Positions 7,857-10,899 of a stretch of DNA of 10,899 bases are shown piece by piece; position 1 is the first letter of the stretch, and each line of letters begins with the position of its first letter. This DNA is from Jimgerdemannia flammicorona (Eukaryota; Mucoromycota; Endogonomycetes; Endogonales; Endogonaceae), in contig RBNI01006862.1 in assembly GCA_003990745.1 (NCBI GenBank), positions 1-10,899 on the forward strand. The letters run 5' to 3'. A program made the translations under genes and the position numbers. The notes under the pieces are model-generated. The model did not search any database. It saw only the letters and a list, made by a program, of their open reading frames with translations, and was not told the DNA's origin.

Positions 7857-8009
7857 TGAGACTGCAAGAGAGAAGGAAAGGGGTTGATTTGGGTGGGGAG
7901 AGTACTTTTATGGGGAGAGTACTTTTATGGGGATGGGGCTGAGCCGGGTTAGGGAAGTACTTGATCACGACAACACAACACCTCTACCTCGTCACAAAAT
8001 AAAACCATC
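7857..8009. promoter_or_regulatory. Divergent promoter strip between stefin-like and carrier genes
   Basis: Only 153 bp separate the two start codons, so both promoters and 5' UTRs must fit in or around this strip. It contains the 17-bp tandem duplication and a C/A-rich leader before the carrier ATG (context ATCATGG, favourable). I see no clear TATA box. Shared regulation of the pair is inference. Confidence 0.6.
7894..7933. repeat. Perfect 17-bp tandem duplication in the shared promoter
   Basis: TGGGGAGAGTACTTTTA occurs at 7894-7910 and 7911-7927, followed by a third partial unit TGGGGA (7928-7933). The copies are identical, so the duplication is recent or maintained. Its place between two divergent genes makes it a candidate factor-binding repeat. 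Confidence 0.9.
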
Positions 8010-9948
8010 ATGGCCACCCACGACAACACACACCCCCACGTCAAATCCGCCTTTGACGCCCTCGACCACAACAGCGACGGTCTCGTAGATGCAAGAGACT
8101 TGGCTGCCGCGTTCGCCTCCAACTTTCGCCACCAGTCGGGCCCAATTGTCGATGAGGTGGTCTTAATGGACGTCTGTCACCCATCGTTAATTCAGATTCG
8201 TGGCAACTCTAACGACCCTTCCCTTTTTCGCTCTCTTTCATTCAACGCCAGGCTACCGCCAATGCGCTGATATCACTGACATCTTCTGACAAGAACGGCG
8301 CTGAACCAGCGCTATCTTTCGGCGACTTCATCAAGCTCCTGGACGCCCGTTCCATTGAACTCGTTCCTTCCGAAGACGGCTTCACTGTCGCCCCTCACAG
8401 CATGCAGGAACTCTTTAACGAGCTCACTCAGTATACCGATGCCAGCACAGCGTCCACAGAAGGTACGCCGGCGGCAGCTGTGACCAGCCTACCGACGTCG
8501 ACGCTAAAACCTGCCACCCTCGGGCCATTGAGGCTAGAGTTTTGGAAACAAAAATTCAGCTTCGACACGCTTAAGCACCTCATCGCTGGTGGTGTGGCCG
8601 GGGCCGTGTCGAGAACGGTAGTGAGCCCACTAGAGCGTATGAAGATCCTGTTTCAGGTATGAACCAGATCAGCACATCCTTGTCAGACTTTAAATGTCCA
8701 AAATAAATTTGTCCCTGTGCTTCATTCTAGTTGGTTTTAGCGTGTTGGGTGGGCGGGTTCTTGTCCCTTGCATTGAGGTGAGCAAAACCTCTGGCAGTTA
8801 ATCCAACACCCACACCGCCATCAATCATCACCTCCTCACAGCTCTCGTCTTCCCCACATCCATCCATCCATGCACCCATGCTTCAACATCTACATTAGGT
8901 CCAAGGACCTGAGCCTGCTGCATACAAGGGCGTTTTCCCTACGCTGGCCAAAATATGGCGGGAGGAGGGCGTGATGGGCTTCTTGCGGGGGAACGGCACA
9001 AATGTCGTGCGCATCATTCCTTATAGCGCGACCCAATTCGCGTCTTACGAACAATTCAAGATTGTATGTTCGCGCGATTTGCTGATGTCGCTTGAGGGAG
9101 GGTTGTTTGTTGAATCCGTTGGGTTTATTTGAGAAGTAATGCTCACCATTATGATCCCGTATTTATTCACAGATGCTGATGGAACCCGGCAAGACCGAGC
9201 TGGACACACCTCGGCGCCTGACCGCTGGCGCTCTTGCCGGCCTGACCTCGGTCTCGTGCACATACCCCCTGGACATTGTCCGTACCCGGTTGGCTGTACA
9301 ATCCGCGACCATCCCTGGGAACCTTGTGGGACAGGTGAAACTGCCAGGAATCTGGGGAACCACCACGAATATCTATTTTAACGAAGGCGGGATTCGTGGG
9401 TTGTATTCGGGGCTGTGGCCGACATTACTGGTATATCTCTTTTCCCCTCCAAAAACTCCCACTAATTCATATGTTATTGTGATCGTTTCTCGACCCCTCC
9501 CTCCGCTTGCCTTTTTTTTTTTTTTTTTTTTTTTATCCACAAACTTGTCAACACTGATATATACTCCTCTCAACTTGTTCAGGGCGTCGCCCCTTATGTG
9601 GCGCTTAACTTTCAATGCTACGAGATCATCAAAAAATACCTGACACCTCCCGACCAATTGCAACCGTCAATCGCCCGCAAGTTGGTGTGTGGTGCTCTGG
9701 CCGGTTCGATTGCGCAGACCATTACCTACCCGCTGGACGTGCTGCGTCGCAGGATGCAGGTGAATGGGATGTCGTCCATGAACTACAAGTACAAGGGCAC
9801 ATGGGACGCAGCGACGACCATCATACGGAAGGAAGGCATGGGGGGCCTGTATAAGGGGATGATACCGAATTACCTCAAGGTGGCTCCGGCCATCAGCGTC
9901 AGCTTCGTCACCTATGAATGGTGTAAGGAGAGTTTACATGTAAAATAA
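8010..9948 (+). CDS. EF-hand-bearing mitochondrial carrier (SLC25 family), 5 exons, 446 aa
   Basis: Exons join(8010-8156, 8252-8656, 8899-9063, 9173-9430, 9583-9948). Introns are 95, 242, 109 and 152 bp, all phase 0 and GT..AG; the first contains CTAAC. Residues 19-30 form an EF-hand loop, DHNSDGLVDARD (D/N/D at 1, 3, 5; Gly at 6; Asp rather than Glu at 12). A second, degenerate EF-like segment with D-K-N-G sits near residue 62. Residues ~150-446 hold three carrier repeats with signatures PLERMK (175-180), PLDIVR (271-276) and PLDVLR (375-380), plus RGNGTNVVRIIPYSATQF. Such carriers move metabolites across the inner mitochondrial membrane. The Ca-sensing N-terminus recalls ATP-Mg/Pi carriers (SCaMC, yeast Sal1). 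The carrier body, with SPLERMKIL, IPYSATQF and a third repeat ending PNYLKVAPAISVSF, looks to me closer to the yeast YPR011C/SLC25A42 group. Substrate is therefore uncertain. Intron 4 contains a run of 23 T. Confidence 0.92.
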
Positions 9949-10051
9949 CCTAAGTATTATGGTAGGTTAACTATATGGATCGTATAGACACAGGAAACGA
10001 AAGATATATTACAACAATAATTTTTTTTGTGATAGACGATGCACAACACAG
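9949..10051. other. 3' flank of the carrier gene
   Basis: AT-rich sequence after the carrier TAA. I see no canonical AATAAA on the plus strand. AATAAT occurs just before a T run at 10021-10028 and could serve as a weak polyadenylation signal. Confidence 0.4.
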
Positions 10052-10207
10052 TCAGCGTTCCAACGACCGCGGCATACCACGCAAATTCGTTGCATGAAAG
10101 ATCTCGTTGGTTTCGAGGCCTGACAGATCGAACTCCAAGAAGACTAACGTAGAATCATTCTGGAAAATGTGGAACCGGTTCCCTAAGCCCTTTCCTTTTT
10201 GGAAATA
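10052..10207 (-). CDS. Possible terminal exon or gene relic, function unknown
   Basis: On the minus strand a good acceptor, TTCTATTTCAG, precedes an open stretch of about 52 codons ending in TGA at 10052-10054. It reads VYFQKGKGLGNRFHIFQND, then LVFLEFDLSGLETNEIFHAT, then LRGMPRSLER. Its base composition is clearly richer in G+C than the AT-rich stretch to its right (10208-10480), as expected of coding sequence. I recognise no family. No matching upstream exon with a compatible donor is obvious: the next minus-strand gene has its own stop at 10489. It may be a relic exon, an alternative last exon, or chance. Confidence 0.3.
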   Translation of the reverse strand, partial: YFQKGKGLGNRFHIFQNDSTLVFLEFDLSGLETNEIFHATNLRGMPRSLER

Positions 10208-10351
10208 GACACTGAAATAGAAATGACTTGTCATTTTAATACTGTCATCGACCACTACCCTTGGCTAACATGGATGGTTTTCATGGAACCAAATAATCCA
10301 CCAAACTACACTTTTCGAATAATACTTGTGGGAATCAACCAGTCTAGCAAT

Positions 10352-10371
10352 TTTATTTTTATTTTTTTATT
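10352..10371 (-). promoter_or_regulatory. Clustered AATAAA polyadenylation signals
   Basis: Minus-strand AATAAA occurs at 10352-10357, 10358-10363 and 10366-10371, 118-137 nt after the stop codon of the gene at 10489-10838. The spacing fits its 3' UTR, but the run is also a simple AT-rich tract. Confidence 0.45.
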
Positions 10372-10435
10372 TTTATGCTGTACAAACAGCGAATTTCAAG
10401 CATGTATACACACAATACTAGAAGCTTTTTTAAAA

Positions 10436-10467
10436 TGCTATTGCGAATATATGCTATTGCGAATATA
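10436..10467. repeat. Perfect 16-bp tandem duplication
   Basis: TGCTATTGCGAATATA is present twice in direct succession (10436-10451, 10452-10467) with no mismatch. It lies just downstream of the stop codon of the minus-strand gene, in its probable 3' UTR. Confidence 0.9.
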
Positions 10468-10488
10468 TGAAAGCAAGTTAATTCACCA

Positions 10489-10838
10489 TCAGTTAAGCGC
10501 AACACCTTCGTCAGCATCCATGTTATCAACCCGTACGCCCTCGTCTTCGCAGCGATAGTGAATCAAGTTGGGTATCGGCGCGTAAATATACTACATGTAG
10601 TGTTGGATGAGTGTATGAGTATAGAACGCACGAAACAAGGATATCGAATTGGATCATGCGAACTCACATCGCGATACAGCCCATCCACTTTCATCCTCAT
10701 AAAACACTTCCCCTCAACTCGTTCCTTCCTCATCCATACATCCCACATCGGGTGGTCCTGTGGTATCTGTCGGTGCAACTCCCGCCGGACGATACTCCAT
10801 CCCGTCCCACAATAGTGCAAGCGCAACGCGCGAATCAT
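10489..10838 (-). CDS. Two-exon gene of unknown function, 90 aa or 3' part of a longer gene
   Basis: Exons join(10668-10838, 10489-10590), minus strand, with a 77-bp intron (donor GTGAGT, acceptor ATGTAG, phase 0). The donor is a near-perfect consensus. Joining the exons gives a continuous frame ending in TGA at 10489-10491, with MDADEGVALN as the C-terminus. The first exon contains GWSIVRRELHRQIPQDHPM and KVDGLYRD, basic and rich in Arg, His and Trp; the second is acidic. I recognise no domain. The ATG at 10836-10838 may be the start. An acceptor-like TTCACAG at 10852-10858 lies just upstream, so this may instead be an internal exon of a gene continuing past the window. Several AATAAA motifs follow the stop. 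Confidence 0.5.
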
Positions 10839-10899
10839 CCGATGAAGGTGGCTGTGAATGAGAGTGTGGTAAAGAAGAGTGTAGACCTTTTTTTTTTTT

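Larger units (their letters stand above)
10208..10488. other. AT-rich intergenic stretch with poly(A) signals and a short repeat
   Basis: No gene is supported here. Three overlapping minus-strand AATAAA motifs lie at 10352-10371. A perfect 16-bp tandem duplication lies at 10436-10467. A small hairpin GCTGT-ACAA-ACAGC is at 10377-10390. A plus-strand open stretch across this area has an AT-driven, non-protein-like composition. Confidence 0.6.

Noticed and set aside
7635..7887. Plus-strand ORFs upstream of the carrier
   Set aside because: They are antisense to exons 1-2 and intron 1 of the stefin-like gene and lie in overlapping frames without recognisable features.
9512..9534. Run of 23 T in carrier intron 4 as a retroposon tail
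   Set aside because: No flanking direct repeat was found, and a pyrimidine run inside an intron upstream of the acceptor is ordinary.
10199..10558. 119-aa plus-strand ORF
   Set aside because: It covers a T-rich stretch giving runs of Phe, Ile and Leu, contains a 16-bp duplication, and overlaps the better-supported minus-strand gene end.
1..10899. tRNA, rRNA or other structured RNA genes
   Set aside because: I looked for B-box-like GGTTCGANTCC and cloverleaf patterns by eye and found none; a covariance-model search was not possible.

Overview
This is a nuclear fragment from a filamentous fungus. The evidence is short spliceosomal introns (77-242 bp) with GT..AG borders and a CTAAC-type branch site, a decayed APE-type LINE, and a very AT-rich, CpG-empty tract of the kind left by RIP-like or methylation-driven C-to-T mutation. 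I could not place the species. A Pezizomycotina fungus with a repeat-rich genome is a guess, not a result.

Layout. Positions 1-3522 (minus strand) hold one non-LTR retrotransposon ORF2: APE endonuclease, reverse transcriptase and a C-terminal zinc knuckle. It stays in a single reading frame for about 3.5 kb but is broken by 12 in-frame TAG/TGA codons. Positions 3510-4616 are a mosaic of degenerate short tandem repeats with palindromic cores. Positions 4725-6779 are an AT-rich tract that falls to about 5% G+C. It contains one CpG in 2,055 bp, and that CpG lies inside a small, young-looking retroposed insertion (5572-5702) with a 44-nt A tail and a 13-16 bp target-site duplication.

From about 6800 the sequence is genic. 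A four-exon minus-strand gene (6978-7856) encodes a 123-aa stefin/cystatin-like protein with a histidine-rich segment. It is divergent, across 153 bp, from a five-exon plus-strand gene (8010-9948) encoding a 446-aa mitochondrial carrier (SLC25 family) with an N-terminal EF-hand. The intergenic strip carries a perfect 17-bp tandem duplication. At the right end, a two-exon minus-strand gene of unknown function (10489-10838) and a possible isolated exon (10052-10207) face the carrier gene tail to tail.

How they relate. No pathway links the genes. The stefin-like protein and the carrier share a promoter strip and may be co-regulated, which is inference. The left 6.7 kb is a transposon graveyard abutting this gene island.
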